A stretch of DNA of 64,000 nucleotides, from assembly GCA_965368085.1 (NCBI GenBank), contig CBDULP010000004.1, positions 1 through 64,000 of the forward strand, read 5' to 3'. This document shows, in pieces, positions 27,975-36,183 of this stretch. How positions within the stretch are numbered: the stretch's first letter is position 1; every line of letters starts with the position of its first letter. The notes beneath the pieces are model-generated. The model saw only the letters and a list, made by a program, of their open reading frames with translations. It was not told where the DNA came from and did no database searches. The position numbers and the translations under genes are program-made. Origin of the DNA: Peptoclostridium sp965368085 (lineage in GTDB: Bacteria; Bacillota; Clostridia; Peptostreptococcales; Peptostreptococcaceae).

Positions 27975-29258
27975 TTAAGAAGGCTCATCACTGTTGCCGC
28001 ACAACTGTTCCATGAACATTGTCAATCCAAATAAAATAACAATATTTGTATCCGGCATAAAATTAATCCTGTATTTAAAACTAAGGCGTGCACATATACA
28101 GGCAAAAGTACTAGTTACAATCCATACGTGCTTGTAATCCATGTTGCTTCCTCGGTATCTCCGTTGAAAATACAATAAAACACCGCAAATAATATAATTA
28201 ACTGTAGCAATTGTAGTTATCAAGTTTAAAAAATAATATTTGCTTGTTATATAAACATTGCTCATATGAAACAAATCGAACCATATTTTTTTAAAATTTT
28301 CCTCATAAAACTTACAAGTTATTACATCTTCTTTCAAAATCAAATCCACTGGCAAATGTTCATAATTTATTGTTCCAAATAAATACCGCATAAAAACAAA
28401 ACAGCTTACCACTATTACAATTTCAATGCTCACCTTTTCTTTAGCCAGATTCTTCACGCCATTATTTTTAGTATGCAAAATCAAGCTCTTAATTCTTTGA
28501 ACTATACTATTAGCAATATCCTTTATTAAAAAAAATGCCATAAAGAAAACCAGGACGCTTTCCATTGTATGTATCGAATTTGTTTTTTTGTCGATGTCCT
28601 TAATAATATAAGTGTCTGGATCAATCCCATAATTATTCAAAACAGAAGCAATATAATCCTCCTGTATATCAGCTCCAGCTTTATCCTTCTTGTTGATATA
28701 AATGGCTTCAATTTGAACAAAACCTTCCGTATCAACCATTTCTGCCAAATGAATATAAGCAGCTTCTTCAGGTGCCAGCATATCAAATGCATTTTTTCCA
28801 TAAACACCCACAATTTCAGACCTCAAACCATTTTTTTTGATTTCCAGTCCAACAGCTTCATCTTGATTAAATAGATTCCTTGCGATCTTTGACGATATAA
28901 CTATGGCATTGTTTTCTCCGTCATATGAATCTTTTATAAACCTGCCGCTTTGTATCCCACTCTTAAAATAGTTTTCATAATTGCCATATACGCCTTTTAT
29001 TTCAACCTCTTTTTTATTGCTATAGCTGGCTAGGTCAGCTTTTGCTCTCCCCGTTATGACTATATCTGAATTGAGGGCATCTTCTATCAAATTCAAGTCT
29101 TTGTAATTTATTTTCAAGTCGATGGCTTTTTTTGACAGTTCATACATGGGCTCTTTCGTATTAAAATACGTGGATATGCTGGTAATCAAAATTTGATTTA
29201 TCATAAATAGAAAAATTAAAATAACAAGTGTGTTTACCGATACATTTTTTAATTTCAC
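27975..29258 (-). CDS. Membrane protein with MacB-like periplasmic core domain, no clear FtsX domain
   Basis: A 427-residue membrane protein. TM1 is at about 9-30; an extracytoplasmic region (about 40-220) resembles the MacB_PCD domain (VEIKGVYGNYENYFKSGI, SGRFIKDSY, AIVISSKIARNLFNQDEAVG, EIVGVYGKN). Then come about five more membrane segments (near 233, 277, 345, 374 and 403). MacB/FtsX permeases normally end with three FtsX helices; these helices do not show the usual FtsX pattern to my eye. It starts at GTG after GAGGGT. It directly follows the HlyD-type adaptor gene, its expected partner in a MacAB-like pair, but no MacB-type ATPase is present. It could be a non-transport tension or adaptor protein. 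Confidence 0.65.
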   Translation of the reverse strand: MKLKNVSVNTLVILIFLFMINQILITSISTYFNTKEPMYELSKKAIDLKINYKDLNLIEDALNSDIVITGRAKADLASYSNKKEVEIKGVYGNYENYFKSGIQSGRFIKDSYDGENNAIVISSKIARNLFNQDEAVGLEIKKNGLRSEIVGVYGKNAFDMLAPEEAAYIHLAEMVDTEGFVQIEAIYINKKDKAGADIQEDYIASVLNNYGIDPDTYIIKDIDKKTNSIHTMESVLVFFMAFFLIKDIANSIVQRIKSLILHTKNNGVKNLAKEKVSIEIVIVVSCFVFMRYLFGTINYEHLPVDLILKEDVITCKFYEENFKKIWFDLFHMSNVYITSKYYFLNLITTIATVNYIICGVLLYFQRRYRGSNMDYKHVWIVTSTFACICARLSFKYRINFMPDTNIVILFGLTMFMEQLCGNSDEPS

Positions 29259-29273
29259 TTTATTACCCTCTTT

Positions 29274-30485
29274 CTATTTTTCAATAACTCTGCCATTTTC
29301 TTTTAAATCCAATTCTCCAGCATTGCCTACCACTTTGTCTCCAAAAGCCAATCCACTTGCAATAGCCGAACTTTTCAAGTCTTCGTCAGAAATTGTAACT
29401 AATGCCTTTTCCACATAAAATTCCTTTCCAAAGGATTTTTCTTCTGTCCTGATTTTCCAGACAAAAGTTTCTCCAGTAGCCTCCTTGCCTACGGCACTTT
29501 TGGGAATTACCATGTCATAAATTTTTGAAGTTTTTACCGCATTTATAGTAACTGTTTCATCTCCTGCCAATAAATCATTATTTAGTAAAAAGCAAACCTC
29601 TTTTTTATTTTCCGGGTCTTCCTTGTCATCCACTATTCCCTTGACTTCTGCCTCAATTTCCAAATCGCCTAAAGCTGACGCTTTCATCTTTTCGCCAATT
29701 TCAACATATTTTGCCACTTGCTTCGGTATGACAATTCTTAATTCAAAACCTGAATTCCTGTCTTTAATGTCCAGCAGTTTTTCATTTTCACCCATTGTGA
29801 CACCAATCCTTGCATATATGTTATTTACAACCCCGGCTGTTGGAGCTTTTATGTAATAATTGTCGTTTTTAATTTTTTTGATTTTTTCGAATTCTGTATT
29901 TTTAGTATTGTATAACTGCTTGGCGTTTAAAAATTCTTTTTCTTTTTCCTTGCTGTTTTGAACTGTTTTATTTTTCAAATCCAATTCAGACAGCTCCAAA
30001 TCCGCTTTGCTTTTTTCCAGCTCATTTTTCGAAACTGCGCCATTTTCAAATAAAACCAGATTATCTTCATATTTCTTTTTTGCCTGATTATATTCTATCT
30101 CCGCTTTCATTAAACCCTCTTGTTTATTTATCTGTGCAATTTCATAATCTAGTTTTGCAATTTCAACTTCATTCTCTTTGCTGGTGAACAACTCATCTAC
30201 ACTGTCTTTATTTAATTCCACCAGATTTTGGCCTTTCTCTACTTTCTGACCTTCTCTCACCAAAATATTGTCTATTTTGACCAAATTCACACCCTCTACA
30301 AGCACATTTTTTACTGCTGTAAGTTTGCCGCTTGACTTTATCTGGAATTTTAATGAATTCGATTTCACACCCTCGACATCCACTTGCGGCAGAGCCATAT
30401 TGGTCAGGCTGTTGGACAATATAGTCAATACAAACATGGCAAGAAAATATTTTAAAATCATTTTCCTTATCTTTTTTTTATCCAT
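29274..30485 (-). CDS. HlyD/MacA-family membrane fusion (efflux adaptor) protein
   Basis: A 403-residue adaptor with an N-terminal membrane anchor (about 8-30), a first lipoyl-like half (KLTAVKNVLVEGVNLVKIDNI, EGQKVEKGQNLVELN), a long alpha-hairpin coiled coil (about 110-210), the second lipoyl half (YYIKAPTAGVVNNIYARIGVTMG) and beta-barrel and membrane-proximal domains. Such adaptors link an inner-membrane transporter to the cell exterior; in Gram-positive bacteria they pair with MacB-like or bacteriocin ABC exporters. It sits between a sugar-type permease and the PCD protein in one operon, an unusual position. Start ATG with AGGTGG. Confidence 0.9.
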   Translation of the reverse strand: MDKKKIRKMILKYFLAMFVLTILSNSLTNMALPQVDVEGVKSNSLKFQIKSSGKLTAVKNVLVEGVNLVKIDNILVREGQKVEKGQNLVELNKDSVDELFTSKENEVEIAKLDYEIAQINKQEGLMKAEIEYNQAKKKYEDNLVLFENGAVSKNELEKSKADLELSELDLKNKTVQNSKEKEKEFLNAKQLYNTKNTEFEKIKKIKNDNYYIKAPTAGVVNNIYARIGVTMGENEKLLDIKDRNSGFELRIVIPKQVAKYVEIGEKMKASALGDLEIEAEVKGIVDDKEDPENKKEVCFLLNNDLLAGDETVTINAVKTSKIYDMVIPKSAVGKEATGETFVWKIRTEEKSFGKEFYVEKALVTISDEDLKSSAIASGLAFGDKVVGNAGELDLKENGRVIEK

Positions 30486-30493
30486 TATTCCAC

Positions 30494-31342
30494 CTAACCC
30501 TTTAATCCACTATTTTTTACGCCTTCAATAAAATACTTTTCAGCGTATAAGTATATCAACAATACCGGTATCATATAAATTATAGCTGCGGCAAAGGCTA
30601 TCACCGATTCATCCTTGCTTACCTGCGCCAAATACAGCGATAATGGGTATTTTATTTTATCCTTTAAGAAAATCAGCGGCTGCTCCACCATATTCCAATG
30701 ATCAATAAGCAGCAGCACGCTCAGTGATGCCAAATAATTTTTCGAAAGCGGCAGAATAATTCTCAAGAATATTTGAAAATGATTTGCACCATCAATTTTT
30801 GCAGCCTCAACGTATTCATCAGGTATTTTTTTCATGAATTGCCTCATCAGAAAAACACCGAATACATTGAAAATCCCCATAAAAATAATCGACTGGAACT
30901 TGTTTATTATCCCAAAGAAATTTGCAATCAAATAATTGGGTACGGCCGTAACTTGAAAAGGCAGCAACATCAACAAGATATATGTATAAAAAATCTTCTC
31001 TCTAAAAGGAAATTTGATTTTTGAAAATCCGTAGGCCGCAAGCGATGATATCATGACCTGCCCAGCAATTATAGGAAAAACCATTATAACTGAATTCCAA
31101 AACATTTTTAAAAACTGCGGTTTCAATATTAACACTTGATAATACTGTTTCAGGCTTATCCAGTTCGGAAAAAACTTTATCCCTTGAAATTGTTCTCCAT
31201 TTGCTCCGCTAAGTATTGTTTCATACTGGTTCTTGACTTCATTCGGCTCCATGAATGAATTTAAAAAAGTAATAACAAGGGGCAGAACAAATGCTATTGC
31301 AATCACTCCAACAAAAATGCTCAATATTATCTTTTTTTTCAT
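30494..31342 (-). CDS. Sugar ABC transporter permease, MalG type
   Basis: A 282-residue CUT1 permease with six expected membrane segments. The cytoplasmic EAA loop that contacts the ATPase is clear: YVEAAKIDGANHFQIFLRI. The extracytoplasmic loop after TM1 (about 28-75) is typical for MalG-like partners (LKQYYQVLI). It pairs with the MalF-type gene that ends ten bases upstream, and both should work with the MsmK-like ATPase and the solute-binding protein of the operon. Substrate unknown. Start ATG with GGAGG at slightly long spacing. Confidence 0.93.
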   Translation of the reverse strand: MKKKIILSIFVGVIAIAFVLPLVITFLNSFMEPNEVKNQYETILSGANGEQFQGIKFFPNWISLKQYYQVLILKPQFLKMFWNSVIMVFPIIAGQVMISSLAAYGFSKIKFPFREKIFYTYILLMLLPFQVTAVPNYLIANFFGIINKFQSIIFMGIFNVFGVFLMRQFMKKIPDEYVEAAKIDGANHFQIFLRIILPLSKNYLASLSVLLLIDHWNMVEQPLIFLKDKIKYPLSLYLAQVSKDESVIAFAAAIIYMIPVLLIYLYAEKYFIEGVKNSGLKG

Positions 31343-31351
31343 TTACCCCAC

Positions 31352-32218
31352 CTACTCCTCCAATTTTTTTTCTAATACCCTCCATAAAACCACCAGCATG
31401 AATATAAAAAACATTAAATATATTGCGCTTACAGAAAGTTTTTGATAATCCATGACATTAAATAAGTTATTAATATAATGCTGAATCATGTAAATGTCCT
31501 CCTGGGGATACTCCCCGCTTATCAAAAAAATTTCTCTGAATATCCGAAATGAATTGGTGATTGAAATAATAAAAATGAAAAATGTTGTTGGCAATATGTT
31601 TATTAGCGTAATATGTTTAAACATAAGCCATTTATTTGCGCCGTCAATACTTGCGGCTTCGTATTGCTCCTTAGGTATGCTTTGCAGCGCCGCCAAAAAT
31701 AGCACCATATTATATCCGATATTTTTCCAAATAAAAAAAATGATAACCAAAATCCTTGAATACTTTGAATTCATCCAGTCTACAGGAGTGAGCCCAAGTG
31801 CTGTAACGGCATTGTTCAAAGCCCCGTTAAAATTAAACAGCAAGTCCCATACCATAAGTACGGATACTGATGGCACTATTAAGGGAATCATAAAGCATAT
31901 CCTAAAAATATTTCTTAAAAACAAGGGCTTGTTCAGAATCATTGCAAGCAATAAAGACAATACCATTATCAAGGAAATACTGATTCCGATAAATGCAAAA
32001 GTGTTTTTCATGGCCCTTAGAAACATTTCATTATGCCAAATGCTTATATAGTTGTTTAATCCCACAAATGTTTTATTCATGGGATTTTTTATCATGGAAT
32101 AGTAAAATATTATCATCATAGGAAATAAGAAAAAAACGCACTGTCCAATAACGCTAGGCAGAATAAAACCTAAGCCAAACTTACTCTCCATGTTTTGAAT
32201 TTTTCTTATTTCCTTCAA
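31352..32218 (-). CDS. Sugar ABC transporter permease, MalF/UgpA type
   Basis: A 288-residue CUT1 permease: six membrane segments (first near FILPSVIGQCVFFLFPMMII), and the EAA loop QYEAASIDGANKWLMFKHI. I placed the start at a TTG (32218), six bases after AAGGAGGGG; the ATG ten codons upstream lies only seven bases from the previous stop and has no ribosome site. Partner of the following MalG-type gene. The close packing with the solute-binding protein gene supports one import unit. Confidence 0.92.
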   Translation of the reverse strand: MKEIRKIQNMESKFGLGFILPSVIGQCVFFLFPMMIIFYYSMIKNPMNKTFVGLNNYISIWHNEMFLRAMKNTFAFIGISISLIMVLSLLLAMILNKPLFLRNIFRICFMIPLIVPSVSVLMVWDLLFNFNGALNNAVTALGLTPVDWMNSKYSRILVIIFFIWKNIGYNMVLFLAALQSIPKEQYEAASIDGANKWLMFKHITLINILPTTFFIFIISITNSFRIFREIFLISGEYPQEDIYMIQHYINNLFNVMDYQKLSVSAIYLMFFIFMLVVLWRVLEKKLEE

Positions 32219-32254
32219 AGTACCCCTCCTTAATTTCCATCTGGACATAAAAGC

Positions 32255-34429
32255 TTATTCTTTCAAATACGTTTGTATCTTACTGTCCAAGTCATTTTTC
32301 AATTTTTCTTTACTTATTTCACCGTTGCTGTACTTTTCAAATGCCTCCGTTATAATCAATTCAATTTGAGGATCCAGGTTGATGCTGATTTTTGCATTTT
32401 CCAATATTCTTTTCAATTCTTCTCCTGTTTCTTTTCCTATAGGGTGATTGTATAGCACTAGATCATCTGAAATAAAAACAAACGGCTTTTTCTCCATATC
32501 TTTTAGCTTATCTATCACGCCTTCGTTTATCTCAATGACCGGATTAAACGAATAGTAATAACCATCCAATCCAAACTTTTGGGATATGTATTTCATAAAC
32601 TTCCATGCAATATCTTTGTTTTCCGACATCCTGTTCAATCCATATCCATTCGCATTGAATGCATATTCACCAAGGCTTTGTTCAAGTGGAACAGGACAAA
32701 TTTTAAAGTCATCCCTGTAATTCTTCATTTCTGTAACACTTTCAAAGCCATAAAGTTCAATCACGGGTGCCACCTCAAATACGAGTTCCGTTTCTCTTCC
32801 ACTTTTTTTTGCATCTAACATATCCATATCTTTGCTCATCAATTCTCCATTCGCTATCGTTTCCACATCTTCTATCAGATTGTCAAAGGTCGCATCGTTA
32901 AAATTTGTTGTATTGTCTTTATAGTTGATCCAATTTTGCATTTCAGGTAAAAACAGAGCCTTTATCAGTCCTGCTTTTTCCATTTTTGCCAAACAGGGAT
33001 TATCTCTGTTTGATTTTAACTCTCGCATCATATTTATAAAATCATTTCTGGTAAATGTTTCTTGATCCATTTCCAGCTTATATTGCTTCAATGAATTCTT
33101 GTCAACAACCAATCCGCTTATTGTGAATGAATATGGCAATGCATAATATTTGCCGTCGTACTTGAATCCATCTAATACATTTTCATAATACTGACTGCTT
33201 TCATTCCCGTCCATATATTCGTTTAGTTCTTGAAAAACCCCATTTTTCATAAATTTGCTCATTGGAAGGTATTGCGTAGGGATCAGGTCATCCCCCTCTC
33301 CAGACATCATTTCTGTATTGATTTTTTTCAAATAATCCGAAGATGTTTCCTTTGTATAGTTGTAATTGTTGACTTCAATTATAACTTCTGGATTTTCTTT
33401 CATGAATTCTGTTGCCAAAATTTTCAATGCCAGCTTTTCATCCTCACTGTTCGCTCCAACGCTCACTAGCTTTTTACCGGACCCCGGTTTGCTTCCTTCT
33501 TTTTTCACCAGTGTTACATTGGCGAACTCCGCCTGTTCTTTCGAAATAATCATGCAGGTTAAAACTATGTCTTCATTTTCACCGATTGCAAGACTTAAGA
33601 TTTCTAAATTGTTTAGGAATATAGGAAAATCAATGCTGTTTCCCAGTGATTTCACCTTGTTTCCCTTTTCATCATAGCTTTTGAGCTCCAACTGACTGGA
33701 CAGGTAAACAATTTCATTTTTATTTTTATCATAATCTATTTTTGCATACACAACCTCATTGTCCGTTTCAACTTTAAAGTCATAATCATTCTTTCCTAAT
33801 TCTTTTTTTATCAGAAAAGTTTCATCATTTTCCTCAATTGCTGCATAAATGCAGTCACCCACTTTTACATAATCTAAAACTTTGTTTTTTATTATTGTGC
33901 CGATTTGTTTTCCTGTAGAGTCTGTCTCTATCAATAAGGTATTGTCATTTACATACATAAAGCCATTTTCTTGTGTAGCGTAAATCTGATTAAATCCGCC
34001 CATGGGAAATCCTATGCTATCATTATCGCTTACGGGGACTTCTTCTTCTTTTTTACCATTCTTGTCGAATTTCCAAATATTATGCTTTTTCTCTTCATTC
34101 CCTATTTGAGGTCCGATTTCATAAGCATCAACATAAATGTTCTCTTCGTCATCAACTCCCATACCATTAATGAATCTCTTCGTTTCCTCTGGAATATCCA
34201 GTTTAATCTCATTTTCCAATACACCCGTCGAGTCATACTTTTTTATGCTATTATCCTCAAACAGTGTATACATGCTGCCGTTTTCAGATTTTACCGTCCC
34301 GCGAATTTTCAATTCACTCTCATCAGGCTCTCCCTGCTCGTAATAATAAGAATCTTTGCCACAACCGCAGCCTAAAACCATCGTTATAGCCAATACTGCC
34401 AATAATACAAGCACCTTAATCTTATTCAA
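32255..34429 (-). CDS. Solute-binding lipoprotein with N-terminal beta-propeller-like domain
   Basis: A 724-residue lipoprotein with a lipobox near residue 20 (TMVLGCGCG). Residues about 35-300 carry repeated short strands with YDSTG, FDKNGKK, TDSTGKQ and YDEKGNK turns, like a beta-propeller. Residues about 310-724 form a family 1 extracellular solute-binding domain (LALKILATEFMKENPEVIIEV, PTQYLPMSKFM, YALPYSFTISGLVVDKN, WKFMKYISQKFGLDGYY). CUT1 binding proteins are usually about 430 residues, so the propeller is an addition. I set the start at TTG (34429) because GGAG lies nine bases upstream; the ATG seven codons earlier has no site. First transporter gene of the operon. Confidence 0.85.
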   Translation of the reverse strand: MNKIKVLVLLAVLAITMVLGCGCGKDSYYYEQGEPDESELKIRGTVKSENGSMYTLFEDNSIKKYDSTGVLENEIKLDIPEETKRFINGMGVDDEENIYVDAYEIGPQIGNEEKKHNIWKFDKNGKKEEEVPVSDNDSIGFPMGGFNQIYATQENGFMYVNDNTLLIETDSTGKQIGTIIKNKVLDYVKVGDCIYAAIEENDETFLIKKELGKNDYDFKVETDNEVVYAKIDYDKNKNEIVYLSSQLELKSYDEKGNKVKSLGNSIDFPIFLNNLEILSLAIGENEDIVLTCMIISKEQAEFANVTLVKKEGSKPGSGKKLVSVGANSEDEKLALKILATEFMKENPEVIIEVNNYNYTKETSSDYLKKINTEMMSGEGDDLIPTQYLPMSKFMKNGVFQELNEYMDGNESSQYYENVLDGFKYDGKYYALPYSFTISGLVVDKNSLKQYKLEMDQETFTRNDFINMMRELKSNRDNPCLAKMEKAGLIKALFLPEMQNWINYKDNTTNFNDATFDNLIEDVETIANGELMSKDMDMLDAKKSGRETELVFEVAPVIELYGFESVTEMKNYRDDFKICPVPLEQSLGEYAFNANGYGLNRMSENKDIAWKFMKYISQKFGLDGYYYSFNPVIEINEGVIDKLKDMEKKPFVFISDDLVLYNHPIGKETGEELKRILENAKISINLDPQIELIITEAFEKYSNGEISKEKLKNDLDSKIQTYLKE

Positions 34430-34468
34430 ATCCACCCACTCCCGGTTCATTATTCTTATATTTTTTAA

Positions 34469-35215
34469 TTACCTCATATGGCTTTCACCATACTCTTTAA
34501 GCTGCTCTCGCTCTTTTGGAGTTAATTTTTTATAGTCTAAATATAGATTGACCTTCTTGCTTACCTTGTCCACTGCGACATTATAGATATGGTTCTCATC
34601 ACTTACACTTGCAAAATCTAAAGACCAACCTTTTTTCGATTGGAATTCCTTGGACTGGCCTACGTACCTCACTTCATTTTCACTTTTTATAATTTTCTTA
34701 TCAACAAGGAATTTCAATATGATTTTTTTTGCTTCTTCAAGTGATATTTCATTGCCCGTTAAAGGTTTTTCATTGAAATACATATACGACCCAAAAGTAA
34801 CCGCTCCTGTATTTACATCTATCATGCAGGCGCCATAAAAATCATCTTTTTTTAACATTGTGACATTCCAATTGGGCTCCAATACAGAATATCCTCCTTC
34901 CAATGAAACATTGACTTCTATATTGTCAGCAAGCTCTACGCCAAAGTACTCCTTTTGCTTTTGTTTCGCAATTTCGATAGCTCTGTCTTTTGAGATTCTA
35001 ACATCAATTAAATCTCCATATTCATTCACTACTGTTATCTTTTCTTCTGCTTTTAAATCTTTTGCCTGTCCATTCCCCTCCAACTCGCTGGCAGATTCTT
35101 CTTTCAAAACAGATCCAGTATCAGAAACATTGCCTGCTTCAACTGTTTTCTCACCGCAACCGGCAAATATCATTGTACTCATTAAGCAAATGCACACGGC
35201 CTCTTTAATTTTCAT
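34469..35215 (-). CDS. Lipoprotein with PepSY/YPEB-like repeats
   Basis: A 248-residue exported lipoprotein: signal peptide 1-20 with lipobox IFAGCGEK. Two PepSY-like units are visible, each with an SxxxAxxIA helix followed by strands: ISKDRAIEIAKQKQKEYFGV (about 77) and ISLEEAKKIILKFLVDKK (about 160), with MIDVNTGAVTFGSY between. PepSY-type domains are found in peptidase inhibitors and in envelope signalling proteins. The gene lies between a second PepSY-like gene and the solute-binding protein. Start ATG with AGGAGG. Role in sensing or in holding the transporter complex is inference. Confidence 0.7.
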   Translation of the reverse strand: MKIKEAVCICLMSTMIFAGCGEKTVEAGNVSDTGSVLKEESASELEGNGQAKDLKAEEKITVVNEYGDLIDVRISKDRAIEIAKQKQKEYFGVELADNIEVNVSLEGGYSVLEPNWNVTMLKKDDFYGACMIDVNTGAVTFGSYMYFNEKPLTGNEISLEEAKKIILKFLVDKKIIKSENEVRYVGQSKEFQSKKGWSLDFASVSDENHIYNVAVDKVSKKVNLYLDYKKLTPKEREQLKEYGESHMR

Positions 35216-35284
35216 AAATTCATCCTCCTGTCAATTCCTTGTTTTCAATCCATCGGCATCATTATCGATTTTTCTCATTTCATT

Positions 35285-36085
35285 TTACACTTCATTCTTT
35301 GTACTCTCTATTTCGGCACATTCTCCTACGGAAAAATAAGTGATATCACCTGTGATTCTATTTATTTCCACATTCACTTTTTTACTTGCATCATTTGCAT
35401 CCTGATACATGAAAAAAACAGTGTCCACCCCTTTATATCCGTCTGTGCAATATGTTTCATATTCTGTTTTTCCAGTTAATTTTGCTTTTTCCATGTCTTC
35501 CAGCTTATTTTTAAGAATAAAATCTTCTGCCACTTTCTTTGACTCCTCAATTGTAATGAGGTTTTCCGGTTTTATTTTGCTTAAATCGAATTTTTCTTTG
35601 TATGTGACGTTTAAAACTTCTTTTGTTGCATCATTGAAGTCCACACCGTAAACTTCAAAAAGGTCACTGTTGTTGTTTTCTCGTATCCAAGATATAGATA
35701 TTCTTCCGGATTTAATTTTATTCTTGTATTCTTGCAGCTTTTTTATCCATTTTTCATCCTCTGCAGTCTTATTCGAGATAGACTTTAAATGCTCAATAGC
35801 CATGTCTATGTCTTCAGTTTGCTTTTTTGTACTTTCATGTCCAGCACTAAATGTCAAATCGCTAAAATCCGGCGCTTCGTCATAATACTTTTTAATTACC
35901 GCCATTGCTTCGCTTTTTAGCGTCTCCTCAATTGAGTATTCTTCCTGGTTTTTTCCCGCATACACTATATTTTCCTTCACCTTATTGGCCAAAGCATTAT
36001 TTTGGACAAGCTTACAACAATTGTAACCGCCTCCCATTAAAAGTCCCGCTAACACAAAACCTGTTATTATTTTTCCTGCCTTCAT
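35285..36085 (-). CDS. Membrane-anchored PepSY-like protein
   Basis: A 266-residue protein with one N-terminal hydrophobic segment (KIITGFVLAGLLMGGGYNC); it may be a membrane anchor or an atypical lipobox ending in Cys. A PepSY-like unit is near the C-terminus (ITIEESKKVAEDFILKNKL, then VNVEINRITGDITYFSVGE). It is the first gene of the operon, 98 bases after the sensor kinase stop, with GGAGGGGGGG before the ATG. Two PepSY-like proteins heading a transporter operon next to a sensor kinase suggest an envelope sensing role, but no function is known to me. Confidence 0.65.
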   Translation of the reverse strand: MKAGKIITGFVLAGLLMGGGYNCCKLVQNNALANKVKENIVYAGKNQEEYSIEETLKSEAMAVIKKYYDEAPDFSDLTFSAGHESTKKQTEDIDMAIEHLKSISNKTAEDEKWIKKLQEYKNKIKSGRISISWIRENNNSDLFEVYGVDFNDATKEVLNVTYKEKFDLSKIKPENLITIEESKKVAEDFILKNKLEDMEKAKLTGKTEYETYCTDGYKGVDTVFFMYQDANDASKKVNVEINRITGDITYFSVGECAEIESTKNEV

Positions 36086-36127
36086 TTTTATCCCCCCCTC
36101 CTATTTTTGTCCTCTTTTCATTTATCA

Positions 36128-36183
36128 AGTATAGCAATGGGATATTATGAAGATTTGATAAAGTTGTTAAATAGTTGTAAAAT
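36128..36183 (-). promoter_or_regulatory. Candidate regulated promoter with 11-bp direct repeat
   Basis: Two adjacent copies, AGTTGTTAAAT and AGTTGTAAAAT (36162-36172 and 36173-36183, plus-strand reading), lie directly after the kinase stop codon. A TATACT -10 (complement of 36128-36133) follows 28 bases downstream with no good -35. That layout is typical of OmpR/PhoB-family activation: tandem sites at the 11-bp helical repeat in front of a poor -35. The response regulator encoded 1.4 kb upstream is the obvious candidate. Confidence 0.55.
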
